NCBI GenBank assembly: GCA_005772895.1
Contig: SXIH01000049.1
Span: 1 to 36,825 of the forward strand
From: Bacteroidota bacterium
Lineage (GTDB): Bacteria; Bacteroidota; Bacteroidia; 2-12-FULL-35-15
Direction of reading: 5' to 3'
DNA: 36,825 bases
The notes under the pieces were generated by a model. That model did not search any database. It saw nothing but the letters and a program-made list of their open reading frames with translations, and had not been told where the DNA came from. The first letter of the stretch is position 1. Every line of letters begins with the position of its first letter. Shown here piece after piece: positions 1 to 7,323 of the stretch. A program made the translations under genes and the position numbers.

Positions 1-1173
1 GTCATAATTATAAGGCAGAATTTTTTTTCCTAATTTATTTATTAAACCATATTTATCGTTTAACTGAACAACTGAATAACCATTATTAAATTCTTCAACT
101 TGTTCATAGATAAAGGGAATAATTAATTTTCCGGCTTTATTAATAAATCCCGATTTATTATTTAAACCACATTCGGCCAATCCTTCCGAAAAGTTTTCCA
201 CCCATTCGTAAATGGATGGAATAACAGAATGTCCTTGAATATCTACAAATCCCCACTTGCCGTTTTCACGAACCGGGAAAAGTGTTTTATTACACAATTC
301 TATGTCTTCATTTAGCAAATCTTTAAACGGGAAATCAGAAAACTCAGTTTTAAAATCCAACAGGGATTCGAGACTATAGGATGCTGTGTATAATGAATAC
401 AATGTTAACCATGCATATTCAACATTTGGATTGTCGGGATATTTTTTTGTGAATTGGTAATAATCGTTTATTGTGCCATTTTTTGTCGCTAATGCAAATA
501 TTTTATTTTTTGCTTCATCGGCAAATGGGCTGTTTTGATCTTCTTGCAAAAATTTTTCAAACTCTTCTATTGTATTATTTTTTGTGAGAGATTTAAATTT
601 CATCAAATAAAACCTATCCTTGGCTTCTTTTATTTCATTTGAAAATGGATACGTTTCAATAAACTTTTCATAGGCTTGATATGTATCGATATTTTTTGTT
701 TCGTTAAATGCAAGTGCATTTCTTAATTCAATTGCATCAAAACATTCAGGGGCTGTAACATATATTGAAATATATTTATCAAATGCTTCAATGGTGTTTT
801 TATTTTTATAAATATCAAATGCTTTTTGATGAATTTTATTTTTTAACGAGTCGATTGCAACAGCAGAAATTCCATATGCTTGATAAATGATTTTATTTTT
901 TTCAGTAAGCGCTCCGAATTTATTTTCGGAAAGAATAATATAATAGTAAGCACTATCGATATTAAAAAACGGATTGTCTGACCTGAAGTAAATATTGCTT
1001 AATCCAAAAGCTGCAGGAGACGTTTCCTTTTTTAATGACTTTTCAAATAAGCGTTTTGCTTCAAAATAATTGTAAATTTTCAATGCTTCGTAGGCTTTTG
1101 AAATTTTACCCGCAACACCTTCATAAGAAACACATAAAAATATCAGTATTGCTAGAATTTTAAGCCTGTTCAT
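1..1173 (-). CDS. WG-repeat protein with TPR-like N-terminal region, partial
   Basis: Open reading frame on the minus strand from ATG at 1173 that runs off the window edge without a stop, giving the first 391 residues. It starts with a signal peptide (MNRLKILAILIFLCVSYEG), followed by about 270 residues of helical, TPR-like sequence rich in F/Y/E/K, including segments such as EKFIETYPFSNEIKEA that resemble tetratricopeptide units. From about residue 305 WG repeats begin: GKWGFVDIQGHSVIPSIYEW, then a copy with SGFINKAGKLIIPFIYEQVE, then KYGLINKLGKKILPYNYD. WG repeats (PF14903) are common in exported Bacteroidota proteins; function is not established. More WG repeats are expected beyond the edge. 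The family call is firm from the repeats, the role unknown. Confidence 0.85.
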   Translation of the reverse strand, partial: MNRLKILAILIFLCVSYEGVAGKISKAYEALKIYNYFEAKRLFEKSLKKETSPAAFGLSNIYFRSDNPFFNIDSAYYYIILSENKFGALTEKNKIIYQAYGISAVAIDSLKNKIHQKAFDIYKNKNTIEAFDKYISIYVTAPECFDAIELRNALAFNETKNIDTYQAYEKFIETYPFSNEIKEAKDRFYLMKFKSLTKNNTIEEFEKFLQEDQNSPFADEAKNKIFALATKNGTINDYYQFTKKYPDNPNVEYAWLTLYSLYTASYSLESLLDFKTEFSDFPFKDLLNEDIELCNKTLFPVRENGKWGFVDIQGHSVIPSIYEWVENFSEGLAECGLNNKSGFINKAGKLIIPFIYEQVEEFNNGYSVVQLNDKYGLINKLGKKILPYNYD

Positions 1174-1289
1174 CCTTTGAAAATAATTTGTGGCAAAATT
1201 AATCCAAAATAGACAATTAAAATTTTTTCTTTTTAAACACAGTGGTGATTTATTCGTAATTTTGGAAAAATAATTTTATTCTCATTTTT

Positions 1290-1487
1290 ATGTTTTCTCG
1301 TGGACAGCTTATTTTTGCTTTATTATTTTTTTTACTTTTTTTAGTTGGAATAATATGGGCTTACAGAAAAGACAAAGGAGATAACAAGACATTATTTAAA
1401 GGAAGTTATAAAGTGTTACTTTTTGTACTTTTTATTTTTTTTGCACTTTATGGCTTAGTAAAGTTGAAACATTTGGTTTCTCCATAA
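1290..1487 (+). CDS. Small two-helix inner-membrane protein, unknown function
   Basis: A 65-residue protein with two hydrophobic segments (about residues 7-24 and 42-59) separated by a basic loop (YRKDKGDNKTLFKGSYK) and a short basic tail. The positive loop suggests both termini may lie outside the cytoplasm, by the positive-inside rule. Short proteins beginning with a similar MFSRGQLIFA motif occur widely in Bacteroidota, but I know no function. It is divergent from the WG-repeat gene, 116 bp away. A TAnnTTTG-type -7 box (TAATTTTG, 1257-1264) lies 25 bp upstream without a clear -33 element. I regard the gene as real because of its membrane topology and conserved-looking start. Confidence 0.7.
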   Translation: MFSRGQLIFALLFFLLFLVGIIWAYRKDKGDNKTLFKGSYKVLLFVLFIFFALYGLVKLKHLVSP

Positions 1488-1569
1488 TATATGTAGTTTT
1501 TTAACTTATTGATTTTCAATACATTAATAAAATTTTACGATAACATAACAGAAAAAAACCTATAAATTA

Positions 1570-1602
1570 TTGGATTTGATTTCGATAAATTATATATATT
1601 TG
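1570..1602 (+). promoter_or_regulatory. Candidate Bacteroidota promoter for the secreted T9SS protein
   Basis: TATATTTG at 1595-1602 matches the TAnnTTTG -7 consensus of the Bacteroidota primary sigma factor. A TTG at 1570-1572 gives a 22-nt spacer; an alternative TTTG at 1575-1578 gives only 16 nt, shorter than usual. The ATG at 1632 lies about 30 nt downstream. No experimental support; inference from motif and position. Confidence 0.4.
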
Positions 1603-1631
1603 TAGACGAATTGACAAGCATTAAATATAAA

Positions 1632-2420
1632 ATGAAAAAACTACTCCTTTTATCATCCTTATCTTTAGTTGCAATGAGCAATGCACTTGCTGGTATCATT
1701 GTAGTTGAAGGAAAATATCAAGACAAAAACTTATACGTTCAAAACGGATATGCTGGAAATGGTGTTGGTTTTTGCACTTATGAAGTTACTATTAATGGTA
1801 AAACATCTACTGACGAAGTAAATTCATCTGCATTTGAAATTGATTTTCCTGCTTTTGCTATCAGACCCGGAACACCTGTTGTTGTTGAAATCCGTCACAA
1901 AGATGATTGTAGTCCAAAAGTATTAAATCCTGAAGCATTAAAACCTAAAGCAACTTTTGAAGTAATTAATATAAATATAGATAACAAAGGAATTTTGAAC
2001 TGGTCAACAAAAAACGAAATGGGTTCTTTACCATATGTAGTTGAGCAATTTCGTTGGAACAAATGGATTCCAATAGGAGAAGTAAAAGGTGGTGGTTCAA
2101 TGGAAAGCAATACTTATTCATTTCAAACCACTTCTCACTCAGGTGAAAATAAATTCAGAGTAAAACAAATTGGTTATGGTGATATTCCGAAATCATCTTC
2201 AAGTGTTACATTTACTTCAGCTACCGGTCAACCTACGTTTGCATTAAACAAAAACGCTACAGCAATTGATTTTTCTGCAGAAACGATGTACGAAGTATTT
2301 GATGCTTACGGCAATGTTATTAAACGTGGATTCGGCAATAAGCTTGATATAGCTAACCTTTCGAAAGGAAGTTATTATTTGTGTTATGACAATATAATGA
2401 CTGATTTTAAGAAGAAGTAA
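1632..2420 (+). CDS. Secreted protein with T9SS-like C-terminal domain
   Basis: The chosen ATG at 1632 gives 262 residues and begins directly with a signal peptide (MKKLLLLSSLSLVAMSNALA); a TTG seven codons upstream would add a polar extension and is less likely. The middle (about residues 105-185) contains an LNWSTKNE...YVVEQFRWNKWIPIGEV segment like the fibronectin-III-like module that usually precedes type IX sorting domains. The end (YEVFDAYGNVIKRG...LDIANLSKGSYYLCYDN...DFKKK) resembles the T9SS type A sorting domain, in which a basic C-terminus closes the domain. Predicted to be exported by Sec and then secreted or surface-anchored by T9SS. The stop codon lies inside the convergent Nudix gene (14-bp overlap). 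Specific function unknown. Confidence 0.8.
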   Translation: MKKLLLLSSLSLVAMSNALAGIIVVEGKYQDKNLYVQNGYAGNGVGFCTYEVTINGKTSTDEVNSSAFEIDFPAFAIRPGTPVVVEIRHKDDCSPKVLNPEALKPKATFEVININIDNKGILNWSTKNEMGSLPYVVEQFRWNKWIPIGEVKGGGSMESNTYSFQTTSHSGENKFRVKQIGYGDIPKSSSSVTFTSATGQPTFALNKNATAIDFSAETMYEVFDAYGNVIKRGFGNKLDIANLSKGSYYLCYDNIMTDFKKK

Positions 2421-3066
2421 TTTTAATTTTTTCTACAACAGCATTTAATTCACTTATCATCATTGCTGTTGCGCCCCATACTGTTAAACCCTCTATTTCA
2501 AAATAGGGGGTTTTTATTTTATACCCTCCGCTCTGCAAAATTGATTTTTCTTTTCTGATATTTTTGTCATTCAAATTAAATAAATCAACAGGAATTATTT
2601 TTTCAACTTCATTTGAATCAATAATAAAATCGGGTTTTTGGTCAATAATACCAATAAATGGTTTCACCAAAAAATTACTTGGGGTAATATACACATCTGT
2701 TAAAGAGCCTATCACACTTATCTTTTCAGGTATTATTCCTATTTCTTCGGCACTTTCCCGCAAAGCCGTTTGCTGCAAATCAACATCACCCTCTTCAAAT
2801 TTACCTCCCGGAAATGCAATTTGCCCACTGTGAACACCTTCATATTTTCCACGCTGAATAAGGATTGTATGCATCGAATTATTATAAGGAAACAGCAAAA
2901 TAAGCACAGCACTTTGCTTGGGATTGTAATTTTCTGAAGAAACCTCAACAAGACGTTTCCTTGTAATTGGGGCCATCGAAAACTGAGCCTCCTCACCTGG
3001 CAAATCCATACTTAAAAGGCTTTCCAGCTGATCAACGAAGCTCCGAAACATTATTTTTGATACCAT
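2407..3066 (-). CDS. Nudix hydrolase, CoA pyrophosphatase (NudL-like)
   Basis: A 219-residue Nudix protein. The Nudix box lies at about residues 87-111: GGKFEEGDVDLQQTALRESA followed by EEIG, with R103, E104, E107 and E108 as the metal-binding set. Just before it, QRGKYEGVHSGQIAFPGG has the HSGQIAFPGG signature of the coenzyme A pyrophosphatase branch (COG0494/NudL, formerly UPF0035), which cleaves CoA or oxidised CoA to 3',5'-ADP and 4'-phosphopantetheine. A late VWGATA motif is also typical. Length fits the family. ATG at 3066 is used; an in-frame ATG at 3051 is possible. It overlaps the 3' end of the convergent secreted-protein gene by 14 bp and contains that gene's terminator in antisense. 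Confidence 0.9.
   Translation of the reverse strand: MVSKIMFRSFVDQLESLLSMDLPGEEAQFSMAPITRKRLVEVSSENYNPKQSAVLILLFPYNNSMHTILIQRGKYEGVHSGQIAFPGGKFEEGDVDLQQTALRESAEEIGIIPEKISVIGSLTDVYITPSNFLVKPFIGIIDQKPDFIIDSNEVEKIIPVDLFNLNDKNIRKEKSILQSGGYKIKTPYFEIEGLTVWGATAMMISELNAVVEKIKITSS
2486..2520 (+). terminator. Intrinsic terminator embedded in the opposing Nudix gene
   Basis: Arms 2486-2497 and 2502-2513 form a 12-bp stem with one G-T pair and a 4-nt loop (TCAA), followed on the plus strand by a T-rich tract to 2520. It sits 66 bp after the stop of the secreted T9SS gene and would end that transcript. The same bases encode the conserved TPYFEIEGLTVWGA region of the Nudix protein on the minus strand. Confidence 0.65.
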
Positions 3067-3123
3067 TTAAGCAACAAATATCTGAAAAATACACACTATT
3101 AATAAGGTTTTGCGAAACAAAAT

Positions 3124-3145
3124 GGTAAGTACAGGCGTACTAACC
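3124..3145. repeat. Inverted repeat ahead of the 58-codon small gene
   Basis: GGTAAGTAC (3124-3132) and GTACTAACC (3137-3145) are inverted copies with one mismatch and a 4-nt spacer. It lies in the 101-bp gap between the divergent Nudix gene and the 58-codon ORF, 22 bp upstream of the small ORF's ATG. It could be an operator or part of an RNA leader; no T-tract follows, so a terminator is unlikely. Confidence 0.45.
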
Positions 3146-3167
3146 AATAACTCTAAACTATATACCC

Positions 3168-3344
3168 ATGAACTCAGAACAATTACAAGAAGTAGTTCAA
3201 TGGCTAAACCAGCAAATTGTACACGTTAACGAAGTTATAAACGAGGCACATCGTACAAGTAATTTGGGAAGAGAAACTCAATATGAAGGAATGAGAGATG
3301 CTTTTATGAGATGCCTAAACAAGTTAAATAATAAGGTTGATTAA
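3168..3344 (+). CDS. Small 58-residue soluble protein, unknown function
   Basis: ATG at 3168 to TAA at 3342-3344 gives 58 residues, beginning MNSEQLQEVVQWLNQQIVHV and ending MRCLNKLNNKVD. The product is charged, strongly helical and has no signal peptide or membrane segment; heptad-like spacing of L/V/I suggests a helical bundle or short coiled coil. Codon choice resembles its neighbours (GAA, AAT, TTA rich), and it fills an otherwise empty gap between the divergent Nudix gene and the convergent M23 peptidase gene (7 bp from the latter's stop). An inverted repeat lies just upstream. I do not recognise a family. It is short, so a chance ORF cannot be excluded, but amino-acid composition and placement favour a real gene. 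Confidence 0.55.
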   Translation: MNSEQLQEVVQWLNQQIVHVNEVINEAHRTSNLGRETQYEGMRDAFMRCLNKLNNKVD

Positions 3345-3351
3345 ATAGTTA

Positions 3352-4365
3352 CTATTGAGTAATGCAAATTACTTGACCTGGTTTTAGTCTCACTCTTCCC
3401 GTTAATCCATTTATTTGTTTAATAGAATTTGTTGTTGTAGCATATCGTTTTGCTAACTCAAAAACCGTATCGCCTTTTTCTACAATATGTTCTTTTTCTC
3501 CTGTTGGAAAAGCCGCCAATCCCCATTTCGTTTTTTTAATTGTTATAGCATCACAAAATAATTTTTGTTCTTTAAAAGAAATTAAATATTTAGGATTAAT
3601 TGGAACTCCTTTGAAACGAACTTCAAAATGCAAATGTGATCCTGTTGAATGCCCTGTACTTCCACCCAGTCCAACCACCTGTCCCGCAATAATAACTTGT
3701 CCGGGTTTTACTTTTAATTTTGAAAGATGGGCATAAACTGTCTCTAATCCATTGTAATGACGAACAATTACAACATTTCCAAACCCGCCAAAACGTTTTG
3801 CAATCCTTACCATTCCATCAAAAGCTGCACATACCTTATCTCCTTTATTCAAATCAATATCAACTCCATTATGCAAAGTACTATCTCTCCAACCGAATCC
3901 CGAAGTCACAGGTCCGTTAAATGGATGAAAATAATCGCCTCTCTCACCGCCATTCAACAAAAGCGTTACAGAAGTATCGCCTTTTAATTTTAGCATATCC
4001 TTTTCTGGAAATAATTTATTTATTTCCCAACTTGAATAAATATCAGAAGAAGGCACAGAGGGATTTAATTGTGTTTTGGATTCAAGTTTTGCATCTTCTT
4101 CGTTAAAAATTTCAATTGCTTTATTTATTTCATTCATCAAATCTCTTGGAATAGTATCCATTTCAAAAAGAAAATCAACCAGTGAACTCAATTGTTCACG
4201 GTTCATATTTTGAATTAAACTTTTGGATTTTGAAGTTGTTGAAACACTGTCCTCTGGTCCGGAAACAAACACCTCAGCAAATGACTTTACACAAAAGCAC
4301 AACAACATGCTTATCAATAGAAAAGCATATTTTTTCGGAAAAAAATGTGTTTTTTGTTTGTCCAT
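3352..4365 (-). CDS. M23 family metallopeptidase with C-terminal LysM domain
   Basis: A 337-residue exported protein, probably a peptidoglycan endopeptidase. Residues 12-30 form a signal peptide or anchor (FLLISMLLCFCVKSFA). The lysostaphin-like M23 domain spans about 145-262 with zinc ligands H165 and D169 in HNGVD and H246 in HLHFEV, plus H213 in YAHLS as the catalytic histidine. A LysM domain follows at about 293-335 (HIVEKGDTVFELAKRYATTT...LKPGQVI), expected to bind glycan strands. Full HxxxD and HxH motifs mean it should be active rather than a degenerate activator. It reads in the same direction as the aminotransferase upstream but a hairpin at 4424-4450 separates them. Confidence 0.92.
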   Translation of the reverse strand: MDKQKTHFFPKKYAFLLISMLLCFCVKSFAEVFVSGPEDSVSTTSKSKSLIQNMNREQLSSLVDFLFEMDTIPRDLMNEINKAIEIFNEEDAKLESKTQLNPSVPSSDIYSSWEINKLFPEKDMLKLKGDTSVTLLLNGGERGDYFHPFNGPVTSGFGWRDSTLHNGVDIDLNKGDKVCAAFDGMVRIAKRFGGFGNVVIVRHYNGLETVYAHLSKLKVKPGQVIIAGQVVGLGGSTGHSTGSHLHFEVRFKGVPINPKYLISFKEQKLFCDAITIKKTKWGLAAFPTGEKEHIVEKGDTVFELAKRYATTTNSIKQINGLTGRVRLKPGQVICITQ

Positions 4366-4423
4366 TTAGCCCTACCACAGGTTTTGGGATAGCTAAATTA
4401 ACCATTTTGAGCTAAAAAGCAAA

Positions 4424-4450
4424 TCCCATCTGCATATTCTACGGATGGGA
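4424..4450 (-). terminator. Probable terminator of the aminotransferase gene
   Basis: TCCCATC (4424-4430) pairs with GATGGGA (4444-4450), extendable by a G-T and a G-C pair. On the minus strand the stem is followed by GCTTTTTAGC, a modest T-tract. It lies 26 bp beyond the aminotransferase stop and 59 bp before the M23 gene start. Confidence 0.55.
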
Positions 4451-4475
4451 CACACTGTTAGTTTTATATAAACCA

Positions 4476-5675
4476 TTAATTTGTATTGCCTGGATAGACT
4501 TTCAGAGCTTTTTCGAGACAAATCATGGCATTTTTTAAATCCTCCCTATTTAATACATAAGCCAAGCGAACCTCATTAGTTCCGGCTCCGGGAGTGGAAT
4601 AAAAACCTGTTGCAGGAGCTAACATAACTGTTTGCTTTTCCTGTTCAAACGATTCCAATAACCATTGGCAAAATTTATCAGCATTATCAATTGGCAATCT
4701 TGCAATACAATAAAATGCTCCACTTGGTTTCGGACAAAATACTCCATCCATTTTATTTAATGCTTCAATCACAAAATCTCTTCTGGAAACATATTCTTTT
4801 TGGACTTTATCAAAATATTCTTTCGGGGTATTCAATGCTGCTTCTGCTCCTATTTGTCCGAATGTTGGTGGACTCAATCGTGCCTGAGCAAATTTCATCG
4901 CAGTAGAGATTACTTCTTTGTTCTTAGAAATCAACGCTCCGATTCTAGCTCCACAAGCACTGTAACGCTTTGATATCGAATCGAGCAAAATCACATTGTT
5001 ATCAATTCCTGTCAAATGCATTACTGATACATATTCTTTCCCATCATAACAAAATTCGCGGTACACCTCATCACTCAATAAAAACAAATCGTATTTCAAC
5101 ACCAATTGTTTTAACGACTCCAATTCTTCTCTTGAATACAAATATCCTGTAGGATTTCCGGGATTACAAATCATAATCCCTTTTGTTTTTGGTGTAATTA
5201 ATTTTTCGAATTCAGAAATTGGTGGCAATGCAAATCCAGTTTCAATAAATGATTTTACGGGAACCACTTTCACATCAGCAGCACAAGAGAAACCGTTGTA
5301 GTTTGCATAAAAAGGTTCAGGGATAATAATTTCATCTCCATCATTAAAACATGCCATCATTGCAATAGAGATTGCTTCAGAGCCACCCGTAGTAATAATA
5401 ATATCATTTTGATCAATATTAATATTGAAGGTTCCGTAATATCCGGCTAATTTTTTTCTGTAAGATTCGATACCTGCCGAATGAGAATATTCCAATACTT
5501 TAATATCAGCATTCTTAATTGCATTCAACATTACTTCAGGTGTTTCAATATCAGGTTGACCGATATTCAAATGATATATTTTTGTCCCGCGTTTTTTTGC
5601 AGCTTCTGCAAAAGGAACTAATTTACGAATGGGTGACGAAGGCATTGCATTGCCTTTGGAAGAAACTTTTGGCAT
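4476..5675 (-). CDS. PLP-dependent class I/II aminotransferase (aspartate aminotransferase-like)
   Basis: A 399-residue fold-type I aminotransferase. Visible motifs: HLNIGQPDIETPE near the N-terminus, TTGGSEAI for phosphate and ring contacts, NPGNPTG (171-177, substrate and PLP contacts at N174), SDEVY (201-205, D202 to the pyridine nitrogen), and SISKRYSACGARIG with PLP lysine K236 and R244. A C-terminal NEVRLAYVL gives the arginine that usually binds the substrate carboxylate. The family includes aspartate, alanine and kynurenine aminotransferases; the exact amino donor cannot be told from sequence. A TAACTTTG -7-like box lies at 5699-5706 on the minus strand. The start MPKVSSKGNAMPSSPIRKLV fits homologues I know from Bacteroidota. 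Confidence 0.9.
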   Translation of the reverse strand: MPKVSSKGNAMPSSPIRKLVPFAEAAKKRGTKIYHLNIGQPDIETPEVMLNAIKNADIKVLEYSHSAGIESYRKKLAGYYGTFNINIDQNDIIITTGGSEAISIAMMACFNDGDEIIIPEPFYANYNGFSCAADVKVVPVKSFIETGFALPPISEFEKLITPKTKGIMICNPGNPTGYLYSREELESLKQLVLKYDLFLLSDEVYREFCYDGKEYVSVMHLTGIDNNVILLDSISKRYSACGARIGALISKNKEVISTAMKFAQARLSPPTFGQIGAEAALNTPKEYFDKVQKEYVSRRDFVIEALNKMDGVFCPKPSGAFYCIARLPIDNADKFCQWLLESFEQEKQTVMLAPATGFYSTPGAGTNEVRLAYVLNREDLKNAMICLEKALKVYPGNTN

Positions 5676-5734
5676 TTTTAGATCTTTTTAAAAGTGCTCA
5701 AAGTTACTAATACTAATTAAATAGATAATAAAAT

Positions 5735-6115
5735 TTATTTTTTCTTAGGTTTAAGAACTACACCTTTAAAACGTAATTCGGAAGGAGAATTTTTAGCGTT
5801 TGAAATAATTTTAATAATACGGTCCTGTCGGTCGTATTTCTGATGAGTATCAAAAGTTACTTTTAGAATATATGTTTGTCCTGGCTCAATCGGATTGGGA
5901 ACACTTTCCATTTTGGTACAGCCACATTCCACTTCATAATTAGAGATTATCAATGGCTTATCTCCTATATTTTTCAATTCGTAATCTATTTTCACGGTAT
6001 CACCTTCGTGTACAAATCCAAACTTATGCAAGGTTTCTTTGAATTTAATTTCTTGAGCAAATCCCTTTGTTGCGAAAACAACAGTAAAAACAAATATAAT
6101 TTTGAGAAAATTCAT
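5735..6115 (-). CDS. DUF1573 exported protein, copy 1 of 4
   Basis: 126 residues with a signal peptide (MNFLKIIFVFTVVFATKGFA) and one DUF1573 (PF07610) immunoglobulin-like domain. The domain hallmark is present: LKNIGDKPLIISNYEVECGC with C64 and C66, followed by PIEPGQTYILKVTFDT. It is the most divergent of the four tandem copies, with a changed proline region after the CGC motif and a KKK end instead of an acidic or His-rich tail. It lies 15 bp behind copy 2 on the same strand, so the two are probably cotranscribed. DUF1573 proteins are periplasmic or surface proteins of unknown role. Confidence 0.85.
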   Translation of the reverse strand: MNFLKIIFVFTVVFATKGFAQEIKFKETLHKFGFVHEGDTVKIDYELKNIGDKPLIISNYEVECGCTKMESVPNPIEPGQTYILKVTFDTHQKYDRQDRIIKIISNAKNSPSELRFKGVVLKPKKK

Positions 6116-6130
6116 ATATAAAGATAGAAA

Positions 6131-6532
6131 TTATTTAGGTGCCAAAACCTCACCCTTTACTTTTAAAACAATACTAGGTCTATCAACATCATTAGACATA
6201 ACCGTAAGTGTTTTTTCAAATTTACCAACCCGTTTAGTATCATAGTGCGCTTTAATCACACCTGATTTACCAGGAGCTATTGGTTCTTTTGGCCAGTTAG
6301 CTGTTAAACAACCGCAGGAAGAATTTACATTCGTTAACATGATTGGTTCTTTTCCAACATTTGTGAACTTAACTTCACGGTCGCCATTTGCATCTTGCTG
6401 AATAACGCCATACTCTATCACTTCTGATTCAAATTTGATTTTCGCTCCGTTTGAATTAGAAACAACAGGTTGCTGCGCAGATGCATTTAACAGACATACT
6501 GTGAAACACAAAAAGAAAATTACTTTTTTCAT
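6131..6532 (-). CDS. DUF1573 exported protein, copy 2 of 4
   Basis: 133 residues: signal peptide (MKKVIFFLCFTVCLLNASAQ), then a DUF1573 domain with IEYGVIQQDANGDREVKFTN, KEPIMLTNVNSSCGC (C73, C75), WPKEPIAPGKSGVIKAHYDT and a final VLKVKGEVLAPK. It ends right after the domain, without the proline-rich tail of copies 3 and 4. The sequence is close to copy 3 (both have ANGDRE..FTNVGKEP and WPKEPI), suggesting a recent duplication. The 291-bp gap on its upstream side holds hairpin repeats, so it probably begins a separate transcript that includes copy 1. Confidence 0.87.
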   Translation of the reverse strand: MKKVIFFLCFTVCLLNASAQQPVVSNSNGAKIKFESEVIEYGVIQQDANGDREVKFTNVGKEPIMLTNVNSSCGCLTANWPKEPIAPGKSGVIKAHYDTKRVGKFEKTLTVMSNDVDRPSIVLKVKGEVLAPK

Positions 6533-6600
6533 TTTAAGGAGGATTGATTTGTTTATAAGTGTGCAACTTTCATTCCAAAAGACGTGCTCCTAGATAAAAA

Positions 6601-6622
6601 TATCCCGATTGCCATCGGGATA
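6601..6622. repeat. CCCGAT/ATCGGG hairpin
   Basis: TATCCCGAT (6601-6609) and ATCGGGATA (6614-6622) are a perfect 9-bp inverted repeat with a 4-nt loop. It belongs to the same CCCGAT-ATCGGG family as 6690-6707, 18647-18664 and 31735-31754. No T-tract in either direction, so it looks like a dispersed palindromic repeat rather than a terminator. Confidence 0.7.
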
Positions 6623-6756
6623 TATTGGACTAGTATTCGACAAGCGAATACAAAGTCTCAAAGTCATTTCTTACTAAGAAAAGATCCCGTCCCGATAGCT
6701 ATCGGGAGCCATCGGGATATATTAGACTAAGTATTCGACAAGCGAATACAAAGTCT
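6611..6756. repeat. Two direct copies of a 48/49-bp hairpin-containing repeat
   Basis: Copy A (6611-6658) and copy B (6708-6756) differ by one substitution and one inserted base. Each starts GCCATCGGGATATATT and contains GTATTCG-ACAAG-CGAATAC, a 7-bp stem with 5-nt loop, flanked by RGACT and AGTCT as an outer stem. They fill most of the 291-bp gap between DUF1573 copies 3 and 2. No coding potential is seen here. Confidence 0.8.
6690..6707. repeat. Perfect 18-bp palindrome TCCCGATAGCTATCGGGA
   Basis: Identical base for base to the palindrome at 18647-18664. It sits between the two direct repeat copies of this gap. Likely a dispersed REP-type element; no gene overlaps it. Confidence 0.75.
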
Positions 6757-6765
6757 AATAAAAAT

Positions 6766-6797
6766 CAAGCCCTTTTGAAATCAATCAAAAGGGCTTG
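6766..6797 (-). terminator. Intrinsic terminator of the DUF1573 copy 4-copy 3 transcript
   Basis: CAAGCCCTTTTGA (6766-6778) and TCAAAAGGGCTTG (6785-6797) form a perfect 13-bp stem with a 6-nt loop. On the minus strand ATTTTTATTAG follows. It lies 26 bp beyond the stop of DUF1573 copy 3, the expected place. Confidence 0.85.
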
Positions 6798-6823
6798 AAA
6801 TAGATACTAATAAACAAAACAAA

Positions 6824-7282
6824 TTAGTGCTTTTGCTCAGCTGGAGCTACTGTTCCTGGTGCTGGAGCTGGTGTTGGATCTGGTTTAACAACACCTTTAA
6901 TTTTGATAATCTTTGAAGGAGTATCAGCATTTGAAGTTAACGTAATTGTTTTTTCAAACTGCCCAACTCTATCTGTAGCATAATGAACTTTTATAATTGC
7001 AGATGCACCTGGTTTAATTGGTTCTTTTGGCCATACCGGAGTTGTACATCCGCATGAACCAACTGCATTAGAAATGATTAATGGTTCTTTACCAACATTC
7101 GTAAATTTAAATTCACGATCACCGTTTGCATTGTGTTCGATTGTTCCATAATCCAACGTTTCTGTTTCAAATTTGAATTTCGGAGCATTCGGATTTACAG
7201 GGTTAGGAGTAACAGCTTCTTGTGCATTTGCACCTACCGCAACACATAACATTAAGCCAATTGATAGGATAACTTTTTTCAT
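6824..7282 (-). CDS. DUF1573 exported protein, copy 3 of 4
   Basis: 152 residues: signal peptide (MKKVILSIGLMLCVAVGANA), proline-rich linker, DUF1573 domain with LDYGTIEHNANGDREFKFTN, NAVGSCGC (C77, C79), WPKEPIKPGASAIIKVHYAT and IIKIKGVV, then a flexible tail PDPTPAPAPGTVAPAEQKH. It follows copy 4 by 41 bp with no terminator between, and a strong terminator follows its stop, so copies 4 and 3 look like one operon. Function unknown; the CGC motif in an exported protein suggests a disulfide or metal/haem contact, which is inference. Confidence 0.88.
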   Translation of the reverse strand: MKKVILSIGLMLCVAVGANAQEAVTPNPVNPNAPKFKFETETLDYGTIEHNANGDREFKFTNVGKEPLIISNAVGSCGCTTPVWPKEPIKPGASAIIKVHYATDRVGQFEKTITLTSNADTPSKIIKIKGVVKPDPTPAPAPGTVAPAEQKH

Positions 7283-7323
7283 TGTTTGTGATTTTGAGAT
7301 TTGATTATTTAGTTTATTTATTT

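Noticed and set aside
6611..6756. CRISPR-like direct repeats
   Set aside because: Only two copies, with an 18-bp palindrome and other sequence between, no array pattern and no cas genes.
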